From assembly GCF_003259365.1 (NCBI RefSeq), contig NZ_QLLY01000018.1:1-64000 (forward strand): a stretch of DNA of 64,000 nucleotides, read 5' to 3'. This DNA comes from Streptomyces sp. PsTaAH-137 (GTDB lineage: Bacteria > Actinomycetota > Actinomycetes > Streptomycetales > Streptomycetaceae). The translations under genes and the position numbers were made by a program. The notes beneath the pieces are model-generated. The model saw only the letters and a list, made by a program, of their open reading frames with translations, did no database searches and was not told the DNA's origin. Below, in pieces: positions 51,049 through 60,148 of the stretch; the stretch's first letter is position 1, and every line of letters begins with the position of its first letter.

Positions 51049-52233
51049 ATGAACCGAGTCGTTGTCGTCGGCGCGGGCGTGCTCGGCGCCTGCGTCACGT
51101 ACCACCTCGCCCGCGCGGGCGCCCACGTCGTCCTCGTGGAGGGGGCGCCGGGGCCCGCGGCCGGAACCTCCGGCGCGACCTTCGCCGCCGACGTCACCCA
51201 CCTCAAGACCCCGTACGCGTACTACCGGCTGAACCGGCAGGGATCCGAAGGGCACCTGCGGCTCGCCGAGGAGATCGGCGGCCCCCGCTGGCGGCATCCG
51301 CTGCCGCTCGTGCAGTGGGCGGACGACGAGGACGGGCAGCGGGCCCTGCGCGAGAGGACGGGACGGGCCCGGGAGTGGGGCCACGACTGCCGGCTCGCGC
51401 CCGCCTCCGCGCTGCGCGATCTAGCCCCCGCCGTCGACCCGGCCGCCTGTCCCGCCGACGAGATCGTCGTGCACAGCGGATGCGCCTGGTTCGACGCGCC
51501 CCGGTTCGTGCGCGCGCTCCTCGCCGCCGCCCGCCGCGGAACCGTCGAGACGCACTACGGGGCGCCGGTGGCCGGCCTGTTGCGCGACGGGGAGCGGGTC
51601 ACGGGCGTTCGGGCGGGCGCGCGCACCTGGCACGCCGACACCGTCGTCAACTGCGCGGGCCCCGGCGCCGACCGTGTCGCCGCCCTCGCCGGGGCGCGGC
51701 TGCCCCTGCGACAGGTTCCGGGCCTGATCGCGACGAGCGGGCCGCTGTCCGGGCAGCCGCTCACCGCGATCCTCTCCGTGCCGGGTCTCGACCTGCGGCC
51801 CACCGCCGACGGCGGGGTGCTCGCGCTGTCCTGGGAAGTCGACGCGCGGCTGCGAGGGGCCGCTGACGGCCTCCCGCAGGAACTGCACCGGCGCGCCCGC
51901 GACATCGTCCCCGGGGTCGCGGGCGCGCGGATCGCCGACGCCCGGATCGGGATCAGACCCGTACCCCTGGACGGGCTGCCCCTGGTGGGAGAGGCGCCCG
52001 GGGCGCCCGGCCTGTACCACCTGGTGTCGCACAGCGGCGTCACCCTGGCCCCGGTCCTCGGCCGGCTCGCCGCCCGGGAGATCACCGGCACAGGACCCGT
52101 GCCCGAACTGGCCGGCTACCGGCCCGACCGGACGATCGCCAACACCGTGCACGACGAGAACCTGATCTCCATGAACCGGCGCGGCGCCCGCCCGGCAGCC
52201 CGCCACGGAAGCAAGCGTCAAGCTGAGGTCTAG
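51049..52233 (+). CDS. FAD-dependent oxidoreductase, DAO family (sarcosine/glycine oxidase-like)
   Basis: A 394-residue flavoprotein. The ADP-binding motif is RVVVVGAGVLGACVTYHLARAGAHVVLVEG, FAADVTHLKTPYAYYRLNRQG is the substrate-side segment, VNCAGPGADRVAALAG the second FAD contact, and the C-terminal block is GIRPVPLDGLPLVGEAPGAPGLYHLVSHSGVTLAPVLGRLAAREI. DAO-family enzymes oxidise N-methyl or primary amino acids (sarcosine, dimethylglycine, D-amino acids). It follows the betaine-type binding protein gene by 90 bp on the same strand, so it may act on the imported compound. Confidence 0.84.
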   Translation: MNRVVVVGAGVLGACVTYHLARAGAHVVLVEGAPGPAAGTSGATFAADVTHLKTPYAYYRLNRQGSEGHLRLAEEIGGPRWRHPLPLVQWADDEDGQRALRERTGRAREWGHDCRLAPASALRDLAPAVDPAACPADEIVVHSGCAWFDAPRFVRALLAAARRGTVETHYGAPVAGLLRDGERVTGVRAGARTWHADTVVNCAGPGADRVAALAGARLPLRQVPGLIATSGPLSGQPLTAILSVPGLDLRPTADGGVLALSWEVDARLRGAADGLPQELHRRARDIVPGVAGARIADARIGIRPVPLDGLPLVGEAPGAPGLYHLVSHSGVTLAPVLGRLAAREITGTGPVPELAGYRPDRTIANTVHDENLISMNRRGARPAARHGSKRQAEV

Positions 52234-52250
52234 GGTGAGAGTTACCCGGG

Positions 52251-52320
52251 GTCGGCCGTGGTCGGCCGGGGTCAGTCGTGGCCAGTCCTGGCCAGTCGGG
52301 GTCAGTCGTGGTCAGTCCGA
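52251..52320. repeat. 10-bp tandem repeat, seven copies
   Basis: Seven contiguous 10-bp units with consensus GTCAGTCGTG (variants GTCGGCCGTG, GTCGGCCGGG, GCCAGTCCTG, GCCAGTCGGG, GTCAGTCCGA), filling the gap between the stops of the FAD oxidoreductase gene (52233) and the convergent ATPase gene (52326). One unit is close to one helical turn. Confidence 0.88.
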
Positions 52321-52325
52321 AAGGA

Positions 52326-53489
52326 TCACGCGTCCGCGACCGAGTCGAACGTCACCTCGTCCCGCCCGATCCCCTGCGCGTCGGCGTCGACCGACCGGCG
52401 CAGCGCCTCGTGCAGCTTCGCCGGGGTCAGCACCCCGAGGAAACGGGAGCCGTCGAGCACCGCGACCCAGCCCGCGTCGTGCTGGAGCATCACGCCGAAC
52501 GCCTGCTTGAGCGGGGCGCCCACCGGAACCCAGGCGTTCATCCGGTGCGCGAGATCGGTGACCCGGCCGTCCTGCCCGGCCAGCGCCGCCTCGTCGAGCC
52601 CGACCCAGCCGTGCAGATCTCCCTGGGCGTCCAGGACGACCGCCCAGCGCGCGCCCGACTCCCGCATCCGGGCGGCCGCCCGGTCCGCGGACTCGTCGAG
52701 CCGGGCCACCGCCGGCTGCTCCAGGTCGTCCGGCTCGATCCGGGTCACCGACAGCCGCTTCAGACCGCGGTCCGCGCCGACGAACTCGGCCACGTACGGC
52801 GTCGCAGGGGTGCCCAGGACCGCGCCCGGGGTGTCGAACTGCTCGATGCGCCCCTGCCCGTACACCGCGATCCGGTCGCCGAGCCGGACCGCCTCCTCGA
52901 TGTCGTGCGTGACGAGAAGGACCGTCTTGCGCACCGCGGCCTGCATCCGCAGGAACTCGTCCTGCAACTGTTCGCGCACGACCGGGTCGACCGCGCCGAA
53001 CGGTTCGTCCATGAGGAGGACCGGCGGATCGGCCGCGAGCGCGCGGGCGACGCCCACCCGTTGCCGCTGACCGCCGGAGAGCTGCTCCGGGTAGCGGTCG
53101 CCGTACGTCGACGGGTCGAGGCCCACCAGGTCGAGCAGCTCGGCGGCGCGCGCCCGCGCCTTGGCCTTCTTCCAGCCGATCAGGGCGGGGACGGTCGCCG
53201 TGTTGTCGAGGATCGTGCGGTGCGGGAAGAGGCCGACCTGCTGGATGACGTAGCCGATGCGGCGGCGCAGCTTCACCGGGTCGACCGTCGCGATGTCCTC
53301 GCCGTCGACGTAGATGCGGCCCGACGTCGGCTCGATGAGCCGGTTGACCATCATCATCGTCGTGGTCTTGCCGCAGCCGGACGGCCCGACGAGCGTGACC
53401 AGTTCGCCCTCGGCGACCTCGAAGGAGAGGCCGTCCACCGCCGTCGTGCCGTCCGCGTACCGCTTGGTGACCTGATCGAACCGGATCAT
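52326..53489 (-). CDS. Osmoprotectant ABC transporter ATP-binding protein (OpuCA type)
   Basis: A 387-residue ATPase. Walker A is GPSGCGKTT, the Q loop VIQQVGLFP, the signature LSGGQRQR, Walker B VLLMDEPF, and the H loop VTHD. Two C-terminal CBS-like domains (from about 245) sense ionic strength or nucleotides in OpuA/OpuC systems. It should pair with the two permeases at 48624-50014, although it lies 2.3 kb away on the opposite strand. It starts 22 bp after the lutC stop with no clear ribosome binding site, so it may be read from the lut transcript. Confidence 0.87.
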   Translation of the reverse strand: MIRFDQVTKRYADGTTAVDGLSFEVAEGELVTLVGPSGCGKTTTMMMVNRLIEPTSGRIYVDGEDIATVDPVKLRRRIGYVIQQVGLFPHRTILDNTATVPALIGWKKAKARARAAELLDLVGLDPSTYGDRYPEQLSGGQRQRVGVARALAADPPVLLMDEPFGAVDPVVREQLQDEFLRMQAAVRKTVLLVTHDIEEAVRLGDRIAVYGQGRIEQFDTPGAVLGTPATPYVAEFVGADRGLKRLSVTRIEPDDLEQPAVARLDESADRAAARMRESGARWAVVLDAQGDLHGWVGLDEAALAGQDGRVTDLAHRMNAWVPVGAPLKQAFGVMLQHDAGWVAVLDGSRFLGVLTPAKLHEALRRSVDADAQGIGRDEVTFDSVADA

Positions 53490-53511
53490 GGAGTCACGCT
53501 AACCGCGCCGC

Positions 53512-54162
53512 TCAGTCCCCGCTCACCAGGATCACCTCCAGGGTGCGCGGCCCGTGCACCCCCTCGACCCGGTCCAGCTCGATGTCGCTGGTCGCGGACG
53601 GTCCCGAGATCCAGGTCAGGGGACGCGTCGGGTCGAGCCGTTCGAGGGCCTGCGGGACGGCGGACACGACCTGGTCGGGGACCCGGACAACCACGATGTG
53701 GTGGTCCGGGACGAGGGTGATCCGGCGTCGGCCCTGGTCGGGGGAGGCGTCGAGGACGATCGTGCCGGTCTCGGCGATCGCGACGGCGCAGCTTGTCACG
53801 ACACTGTCGACCGCGTCGAGTTCGGCAGGGGTGTCCGACTCCTGGTCGGGGACCCGGACCGCGTCGACGGCCGCCACCCAGCGGTCGGGGAGCCCGGACG
53901 GCACGACGACGTGCTGTGACCCGTGCCGGGTGAGCAGCGCCGCCAGCGTCTCCGCCAGTTCCCCTCCCATGCACCGGTGCACGATCGCCCGATAGTCCGC
54001 CAGGTTCTCCGCGAGCAGATCGACCGTCTGCTCGACGGTCCGCTCACCGTGCTCGCGCAGATAGCCGCGGTCGACGTCGGTGTCGTACGCGGTCGGTGGC
54101 GCGACGGGTCCGCCGAGCGCCCGCCTGACCCGGCCCAGGATCACGTCCCTGCTGCTGCTCAC
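53512..54162 (-). CDS. lutC: Lactate utilisation protein C (LUD domain)
   Basis: A 216-residue LUD-domain protein (LutC/YkgG). RDVILGRVRRALGG starts it, then DYRAIVHRC, AVAIAETGTIVLDASPDQGRRRITLVPDHHIVVV and IELDRVEGVHGPRTLEVILV. With LutA and LutB it forms the complex that oxidises L-lactate to pyruvate. The GTG at 54162 overlaps the lutB stop (GTGA). Confidence 0.87.
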   Translation of the reverse strand: MSSSRDVILGRVRRALGGPVAPPTAYDTDVDRGYLREHGERTVEQTVDLLAENLADYRAIVHRCMGGELAETLAALLTRHGSQHVVVPSGLPDRWVAAVDAVRVPDQESDTPAELDAVDSVVTSCAVAIAETGTIVLDASPDQGRRRITLVPDHHIVVVRVPDQVVSAVPQALERLDPTRPLTWISGPSATSDIELDRVEGVHGPRTLEVILVSGD

Positions 54163-55637
54163 TTGCCCGCGTCCTTTCCGCCGTCGGTCCGCTGCCACCA
54201 GTCGCGGAAGGGCTCCGCGGGGATCTCGGGGAGATCCCGGGTCGCCGTCCACGCCCGTCCCGGGCCCGGGAGCGTGCGGGGATGGAAGCGGCGGGTGCGC
54301 GAAGCCAGGCGCTGGCCGGTGGCGAGGGCCGCCGGATGGGTGAAGGCCCAGCGGGCGGCACGCATCGCGGCGCGCTCCGCCGCGTGCCCCTTGGCGGGCT
54401 TGAGGGTGACCTTGGCACCGCGCCGGGTCACCTCGCCGCCCTGCACGACCCGCTCGCGCAGATGGACGAGGACCTCCGGGATGTCGATGGCGACGGGGCA
54501 GACCTCGTAGCAGGCGCCGCAGAGCGAGGACGCGTACGGCAGCGAGGCGTCGATGTCGCTCCCCGTGCCGCGCAGCTGCGGGCTGAGGATCGCGCCGATG
54601 GGGCCGGGGTAGACCGAGCCGTAGGCGTGCCCGCCCGCCCGCTCGTAGACCGGGCAGACGTTGAGGCAGGCGGAACAGCGGATGCAGCGCAGCGCCTGGC
54701 GGCCCACCTCGTCGGCCAGGGTGTCGGTGCGGCCGTTGTCGATCAGGACCAGGTGGAAGGTCTGCGGGCCGTCGCCGTCCGTGGTGCCCGTCCACATGGA
54801 CGTGTACGGGTTCATCCGCTCGGCCGTCGAGGAGCGCGGCAGCGTCTGGAGGAAGACCTCCAGGTCGCGCCAGGTGGGCACGGTCTTCTCGATGCCGACG
54901 ACCGAGATCAGCGTCTCGGGCAGGGTCAGGCACATCCGGCCGTTGCCCTCGGACTCGACCACGACCAGGGTGCCCGTCTCGGCGACCATGAAGTTGGCGC
55001 CCGAGATGCCGACCTTGGCGCGCAGGAACTTCTCCCGCAGGTGCAGCCGGGCGGCCTCGGCGAGTTCGGCCGGGGTGTCGGTGAGCCCGTCCGGCGCCGG
55101 GCGGCCCCAGCGGCCCATCTCCTTGTCGAAGATGTCCCGGATCTCGCCGCGGTTGCGGTGGATGGCCGGGACCAGGATGTGCGAGGGGCGGTCGTCGCCG
55201 AGCTGCACGATCAGTTCGGCGAGATCGGTCTCGTAGGCGTGGATGCCCTCGGCCTCCAGGTGTTCGTTGAGACCGATCTCCTGGGTGGCCATCGACTTGA
55301 CCTTGACGACCTCCGACTCTCCGGTCTCGCGCACGAGACGCGTGACGATGCGGTTGGCCTCGTCGGCGTCGGCGGCCCAGTGGACGGTGCCGCCCGCCGC
55401 CGTGACCGACTCCTCCAACTGGACCAGATAGTGCTCCAGATGGCGCAGCGTGTGGTCCTTGATCTGCTTGCCGGCCTCGCGCAGCAGCGCCCAGTCGTCG
55501 AGTTCGGCGACCGCCCGGGCCCGCTTGTCGCGGATGGTGTGGGTGGCGTGCCGCAGATTGGCGCGCAGGGTGGTGTTCCGGACGGCGTCGTGCGCGGCCT
55601 TCGGAAAGGCGGGCATGCCGAGATATGTGCCGCTCAT
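54159..55637 (-). CDS. lutB: Lactate utilisation iron-sulfur protein B
   Basis: A 492-residue LutB: an N-terminal LUD domain (about 60-300, ISGANFMVAETGTLVVVESEGNGRMCLTLPETLISVVGIEK) and a C-terminal ferredoxin part with two [4Fe-4S] motifs (CIRCSACLNVCP and CGACYEVCP, in about residues 315-390). It carries electrons from lactate towards the respiratory chain. Starts inside the lutA stop (ATGA). Confidence 0.9.
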   Translation of the reverse strand: MSGTYLGMPAFPKAAHDAVRNTTLRANLRHATHTIRDKRARAVAELDDWALLREAGKQIKDHTLRHLEHYLVQLEESVTAAGGTVHWAADADEANRIVTRLVRETGESEVVKVKSMATQEIGLNEHLEAEGIHAYETDLAELIVQLGDDRPSHILVPAIHRNRGEIRDIFDKEMGRWGRPAPDGLTDTPAELAEAARLHLREKFLRAKVGISGANFMVAETGTLVVVESEGNGRMCLTLPETLISVVGIEKTVPTWRDLEVFLQTLPRSSTAERMNPYTSMWTGTTDGDGPQTFHLVLIDNGRTDTLADEVGRQALRCIRCSACLNVCPVYERAGGHAYGSVYPGPIGAILSPQLRGTGSDIDASLPYASSLCGACYEVCPVAIDIPEVLVHLRERVVQGGEVTRRGAKVTLKPAKGHAAERAAMRAARWAFTHPAALATGQRLASRTRRFHPRTLPGPGRAWTATRDLPEIPAEPFRDWWQRTDGGKDAGK

Positions 55638-56407
55638 GACAGGGGGTCCTCCTCGGTGCTCGCCAGGATCTCCGCGATGTGCACCGGCCGCATGCCGACC
55701 TTCAGACGCGACATCGTGCCGCCGATGTGCATGAGGCACGAGTTGTCGGCCGCGCAGAGCGTGTCGGCGCCGGTGGACTCCGCGTTGCGGACCTTGTCGG
55801 TGCCCATCGCCGCCGACACGTCGGAGTTCTTCACGGCGAAGGTGCCGCCGAAGCCGCAGCACTCCTCCGCCCCCGGCAGCTCCGCCAGCTCAAGTCCCCT
55901 GACTGCCTTGAGGAGTTGGGTGGGCCGGTCGCCGAGGCCGAGCGAGCGCAGGCCGTGGCAGGTCGGGTGGTACGTCACCTTGTGCGGGTAGAAGGCGCCG
56001 ACATCGGTGACACCCAGCACGTCCACCAGGAACTCGGTCAGCTCGTACGTCTTGGGGATCACCGGCGCCAGCACCGCCGCGAGCCGCTCGCCGCGGCCCT
56101 CCGCACGGGCCCGTTCTCCCATGCGCGGGTACAGCTCGCGCACCATCGCCGCGCACGAACCGGATGGCGTGATGATTGCGTCGTAATCACCGGAGGCGAT
56201 CCCCGGCCCGAAGACATCGGAGTAGTGCCGGGCCAGCGGCTCGGCCTCGCGGCGGTACCCGGTGTTGTAGTGCGGCTGTCCGCAGCAGGTCTGGGCGGCC
56301 GGGAAGTCCACCTCCACGCCCAGTCTGGTCAGCAGTTTCACCACGGCACGGCCCGTGTCCGGGTACAGCGTGTCGTTGACGCAGGTCAGGAAGAGCGCGA
56401 CACGCAT
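55634..56407 (-). CDS. lutA: Lactate utilisation protein A (CCG domain)
   Basis: A 257-residue cysteine-rich protein. The CCG motifs are FPAAQTCCGQPHYNTGY and LPGAEECCGFGGTFAVKN, with CVNDTLYPDTGRAVVKLLTRLG at the start. It binds an iron-sulfur cluster in the LutABC complex. First gene of lutABC, 84 bp after the rhaB stop, so either read through from the rha genes or from a promoter in that short gap. Confidence 0.88.
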   Translation of the reverse strand: MRVALFLTCVNDTLYPDTGRAVVKLLTRLGVEVDFPAAQTCCGQPHYNTGYRREAEPLARHYSDVFGPGIASGDYDAIITPSGSCAAMVRELYPRMGERARAEGRGERLAAVLAPVIPKTYELTEFLVDVLGVTDVGAFYPHKVTYHPTCHGLRSLGLGDRPTQLLKAVRGLELAELPGAEECCGFGGTFAVKNSDVSAAMGTDKVRNAESTGADTLCAADNSCLMHIGGTMSRLKVGMRPVHIAEILASTEEDPLS

Positions 56408-56491
56408 CGTGGCCCCTTCGGTCGTCGGTGCGGCTCGGTCATCGGATGGGTACAGCGGATGCGTGCAGCGTACGTGCTCGCCGGTTGCGGG

Positions 56492-57934
56492 TCACGAGGT
56501 GGTGACCCGGACGTGTGCGGCCGTCCACGCCGCCCGGTCGCCGCGCGGCTCGTAGCGGGTCAACGGCTGCGTGGCGGCGAGGAGTTGCCGCATCGCCGGC
56601 AGATCGCCCACGACACCGTCAGCGCGCGCCTGCACGAGGACGTTGCCCAGCGCGGCCGCCTCTGCGGGGCCCGCCACGACCGGCAGGCCGCAGGCGTCGG
56701 CGGTGAGCTGGCACAGCAGCGCGTTGCGGGCGCCGCCGCCGACGATGTGCACCACGTCGACCTCGCGGTCCGCGAGCCGCGCCGCGTCCATGACGGCCCG
56801 CCGGTGGGCGAGGGCCAGCGAGTCCAGGATGCAGCGGGTGGTCTCGGCGCGGGTGCGCGGCTCGGGCTGGCCGCTCGCACGACAGGCGGCGGCGATCCGG
56901 CCGGGCATCCCACCGGGCGCAAGAAAGTCGCTGTGCCCCGCGTCCACGACCGAGCGCAGCGGCTCGGCCCGGGCGGCCGCATCCAGAAGAGCCGTGACAT
57001 CCGGTTCCTGCCAGTCGCGTTGGCACTCCTGGAGCAGCCACAGGCCCATGATGTTGCGCAGATAGCGGACCGTGCCGTCGATGCCCAGCTCATTGGTGAA
57101 GTTCGCCGCGCGGCTCTCCTCGGAGCGAACGGGCACGGTCAGTTCGAGGCCCGCGAGGGACCAGGTCCCCGTGCAGATGTAGGCGAAGTGCGGGGTGGTG
57201 GCCGGCACCGCCGCCACCGCCGACGCCGTGTCGTGCGAGGCGACCGCCGTCACCGGGACGGGACCGGTCAGGCCGGTCTCCGCCAGAACGTGCGGCAGGA
57301 GTTCGCCGGCCGGATCCCCCGGACGGCGCAGGGGCGGGAAGAGGCCGAGGTCGATGCCCGCGCGGGCCGCCACTCCGTGCGCCCAGTCCCCGGTGCCCGG
57401 GTCGATGAGCTGGGTGGTGGAGGCGTTGGTCAGCTCCGTGCCCGCCTGACCGGTGAGCCAGTACGTGAGGAGGTCCGGGATCAGCAACAGCTGTTCGGCG
57501 GCTCGGAGTTGGAAGGTGTCGCGGGCCGCCGCGAGCTGGTACAGGGTGTTGAACGGGGCGTACTGGATGCCCGTGGCCGCGTACAGCTCGGACGGCGGGA
57601 TCGCCGCCCAGACTCGCTCCGCGATGTGCTCCGTGCGGGTGTCGCGGTAGTGGAACGGATTGCCGAGAAGCCGCCCGTCGGCGTCGAGCAGGCCGTGGTC
57701 GACGGCCCAGCTGTCGATGCCGAGGGAGCGCACCGGGCCCGCCGCGCGCAGCCCGTCGAGGACACCCGCGTACAGGGCGAGGATGTCCCACTGGAGGGCG
57801 TTCCCGGTGCGGACCGGGCGGTTCGGGAAACGGTGGGACTCCGTCAGGGTGAGGGTGTCGGGGGTGACCCGGGCGGTCATGACGCGGCCGCTCGACGCGC
57901 CCAGGTCGACTGCGGCGTAGGGGAGTTGGGGCAT
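56492..57934 (-). CDS. rhaB: L-rhamnulokinase
   Basis: A 480-residue FGGY-family sugar kinase. The N-terminal ATPase block is YAAVDLGASSGRVMTARV, SLGIDSWAVDHGLLDADGRLLGNPFHYRDTR is the sugar-binding part, and HIVGGGARNALLCQLTADACGLPVVAGPAEAAALGNVLVQA the C-terminal nucleotide site. It phosphorylates L-rhamnulose to the 1-phosphate. Lies 112 bp after rhaEW on the same strand. Confidence 0.89.
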   Translation of the reverse strand: MPQLPYAAVDLGASSGRVMTARVTPDTLTLTESHRFPNRPVRTGNALQWDILALYAGVLDGLRAAGPVRSLGIDSWAVDHGLLDADGRLLGNPFHYRDTRTEHIAERVWAAIPPSELYAATGIQYAPFNTLYQLAAARDTFQLRAAEQLLLIPDLLTYWLTGQAGTELTNASTTQLIDPGTGDWAHGVAARAGIDLGLFPPLRRPGDPAGELLPHVLAETGLTGPVPVTAVASHDTASAVAAVPATTPHFAYICTGTWSLAGLELTVPVRSEESRAANFTNELGIDGTVRYLRNIMGLWLLQECQRDWQEPDVTALLDAAARAEPLRSVVDAGHSDFLAPGGMPGRIAAACRASGQPEPRTRAETTRCILDSLALAHRRAVMDAARLADREVDVVHIVGGGARNALLCQLTADACGLPVVAGPAEAAALGNVLVQARADGVVGDLPAMRQLLAATQPLTRYEPRGDRAAWTAAHVRVTTS

Positions 57935-58046
57935 GTGTGGGCTCCGGGAGGTACTGGGGCGTGGTGCCGGGGTGGGTGGGGAGGCCGGTGCGGGGCGATG
58001 GCACCCCGGCCTCCCCGGTTCCGTCCCGCCCCCGAACCGCAGGAGG

Positions 58047-60086
58047 TCAGCGCAGGAAGGCCGCCGCGACCCCCGCGTCCACCGGTACGTGCAGGCCCGT
58101 GGTGTGCGTGAGGTCTCCGCCGGTGAGGGCGAACACGGCGTTCGCGACGTGTTCGGGCAGGACCTCGCGCTTGAGCAGGGTGCGCTGGGCGTAGAACTCG
58201 CCGAGCTTCTCCTCCTCGATCCCGTACGTCGCCGCGCGCTGCGCGCCCCAGCCGCCCGCGAAGATGCCCGAGCCGCGCACCACCCCGTCGGGGTTGACGC
58301 CGTTGACCCGGATGCCGTCTGCTCCCAACTCGGCTGCGAGCAGACGCACTTGGTGTGCCTGGTCGGCCTTGGTGGCGGAGTAGGCGATGTTGTTCGGGCC
58401 CGCGAAGACCGCGTTCTTGGAGGCGATGTAGACGATGTCGCCGCCCATGCCCTGCGCCTTCATCACACGTGCCGCCTCGCGCGAGACGAGGAAGGAGCCG
58501 CGGGCCATGATGTCGTGCTGGAGGTCCCAGTCCTTTACCGTGGTCTCCAGGAGCGGCTTGGAGATGGAGATGCCGGCGTTGTTGACGACCAGGTCGACAC
58601 CGCCGAAGGCGAGGGCCGCCGCCTTGAACGCCTCGGCGATCTGCTCCTCCGACGTGACGTCCACCGTCACCGCGATCGCCCTGTCCGTGCCGCCCAGTTC
58701 CCCGGCGACCGCGGCCGCACCCTCGGCGTTCAGATCGGCCACCACGACACAGGCGCCCTCGGCCGACAGCCGATGGGCGATGGCGCGGCCGATGCCGCTG
58801 CCCGCGCCCGTCACCAGCGCCACGCGCGTCGCGAGCGGCTTGGGCTTCGGCATCCGCTGGAGCTTGGCCTCCTCCAGGGACCAGTACTCGATGCGGAACT
58901 TCTCCGACTCCTCGATCGGCGCGTACGCCGAGACCGCCTCGGCCCCGCGCATCACGTTGACGGCGTTGAGGTAGAACTCGCCCGCCACGCGCGCCGTCTG
59001 CTTGTCCTTGCCGAAGGAGAACATGCCGACACCGGGCACCAGCACGATCGCCGGGTCCGCGCCGCGCATCGCGGGGGAGTCCGGCGAGGCGTGCCGCTCG
59101 TAGTACGCCGCGTACTCCTCGCGGTACTCGGCGTGCAGCTCCTTCAACCGCTCGGCCACGGCGTCGGGTTCGGCCGTGGGCGGCAGATCGAGGACCAGCG
59201 GGCGGACCTTCGTGCGCAGGAAGTGGTCGGGGCAGGAGGTGCCGAGCGCGGCCAGCCGCGGGTGCTCGGCGCGGGCGAGGAAGTCGAGGACGGCGTCGGA
59301 GTCGTCGAAGTGGCCGACCTGGGGGCGGTCCGTGGAAGCGAGCCCGCGGATCAGCGGGGCGAGCGCGGCGGCCCGCTCGCGCCGACCGGCCGGGTCGAGC
59401 GGCGCGTACCCGTCGACGACCGGGCCGAACGGCTCGGCCTTGCCGTGCTCGGCGAGGAACGTCTCGGCGGTACGGATGATGAACAGCGAGTTCGCCTCGC
59501 ACTCCGCGGCGGTCTCGCCCCATGCGGTGATGCCGTGGCCGCCGAGGACGCAGCCGACGGCCTGCGGGTTCGCGGTCTTGATGGCGGCGATGTCCAGGCC
59601 GAGCTGGAAGCCGGGGCGCCGCCACGGCACCCACACCACCTTGTCACCGAAGACCTGCGCGGTCAGCTTCTCGCCGTCGGCCGCGCAGGCCAGCGCGATC
59701 CCGGAGTCGGGGTGCAGATGGTCCACGTGGGCGGCCTCCACCAGACCGTGCATGGCCGTGTCGATGGAGGGCGCCGCGCCGCCCTTGCCGTGCAGGCAGT
59801 AGTCGAACGCGGCGACCATCTCGTCCTCGCGCTCCACGCCCGGGTACACCTCGGTCAGCGCGCGCAGCCGGTCGATGCGGAGCGCGGCGAGCCCGGACTC
59901 GGTGAGCGTGCCCAGGTCGCCGCCCGAGCCCTTCACCCACATCAGCTCGACGTCGCCGCCGGTCACCGGATCGGGGGCGAGCGCCTTCGCGGAGGTGTTG
60001 CCGCCGGCGTAGTTGGTGTTGCGCGGGTCGGCGCCGAGCCGGTTCGAGCGCTCCAGCAGGGCGGCGACTTCAGGATGCACAGCCAT
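58047..60086 (-). CDS. rhaEW: Bifunctional rhamnulose-1-phosphate aldolase / lactaldehyde dehydrogenase
   Basis: A 679-residue fusion. The N-terminal class II aldolase-like domain (about 1-400) has VDHLHPDSGIALA with metal His123 and His125 and a VLGGHGITAWG segment. The C-terminal SDR domain (about 415-679) has VALVTGAGSGIGRAIAH, VVNNAGIS, IVYIASKNAVFAGPNNIAYSATKADQ with Tyr and Lys. The first half splits rhamnulose-1-phosphate into dihydroxyacetone phosphate and L-lactaldehyde, the second oxidises lactaldehyde to L-lactate. Start at 60086; no ribosome binding site stands out. Flanked by rhaI and rhaB. Confidence 0.9.
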   Translation of the reverse strand: MAVHPEVAALLERSNRLGADPRNTNYAGGNTSAKALAPDPVTGGDVELMWVKGSGGDLGTLTESGLAALRIDRLRALTEVYPGVEREDEMVAAFDYCLHGKGGAAPSIDTAMHGLVEAAHVDHLHPDSGIALACAADGEKLTAQVFGDKVVWVPWRRPGFQLGLDIAAIKTANPQAVGCVLGGHGITAWGETAAECEANSLFIIRTAETFLAEHGKAEPFGPVVDGYAPLDPAGRRERAAALAPLIRGLASTDRPQVGHFDDSDAVLDFLARAEHPRLAALGTSCPDHFLRTKVRPLVLDLPPTAEPDAVAERLKELHAEYREEYAAYYERHASPDSPAMRGADPAIVLVPGVGMFSFGKDKQTARVAGEFYLNAVNVMRGAEAVSAYAPIEESEKFRIEYWSLEEAKLQRMPKPKPLATRVALVTGAGSGIGRAIAHRLSAEGACVVVADLNAEGAAAVAGELGGTDRAIAVTVDVTSEEQIAEAFKAAALAFGGVDLVVNNAGISISKPLLETTVKDWDLQHDIMARGSFLVSREAARVMKAQGMGGDIVYIASKNAVFAGPNNIAYSATKADQAHQVRLLAAELGADGIRVNGVNPDGVVRGSGIFAGGWGAQRAATYGIEEEKLGEFYAQRTLLKREVLPEHVANAVFALTGGDLTHTTGLHVPVDAGVAAAFLR

Positions 60087-60148
60087 GAAAGGTCCTAGAG
60101 AAGAGGGGAGTCGGGTGCCATCGGTGACGGGGCGGGGCCGGTCGGAGC

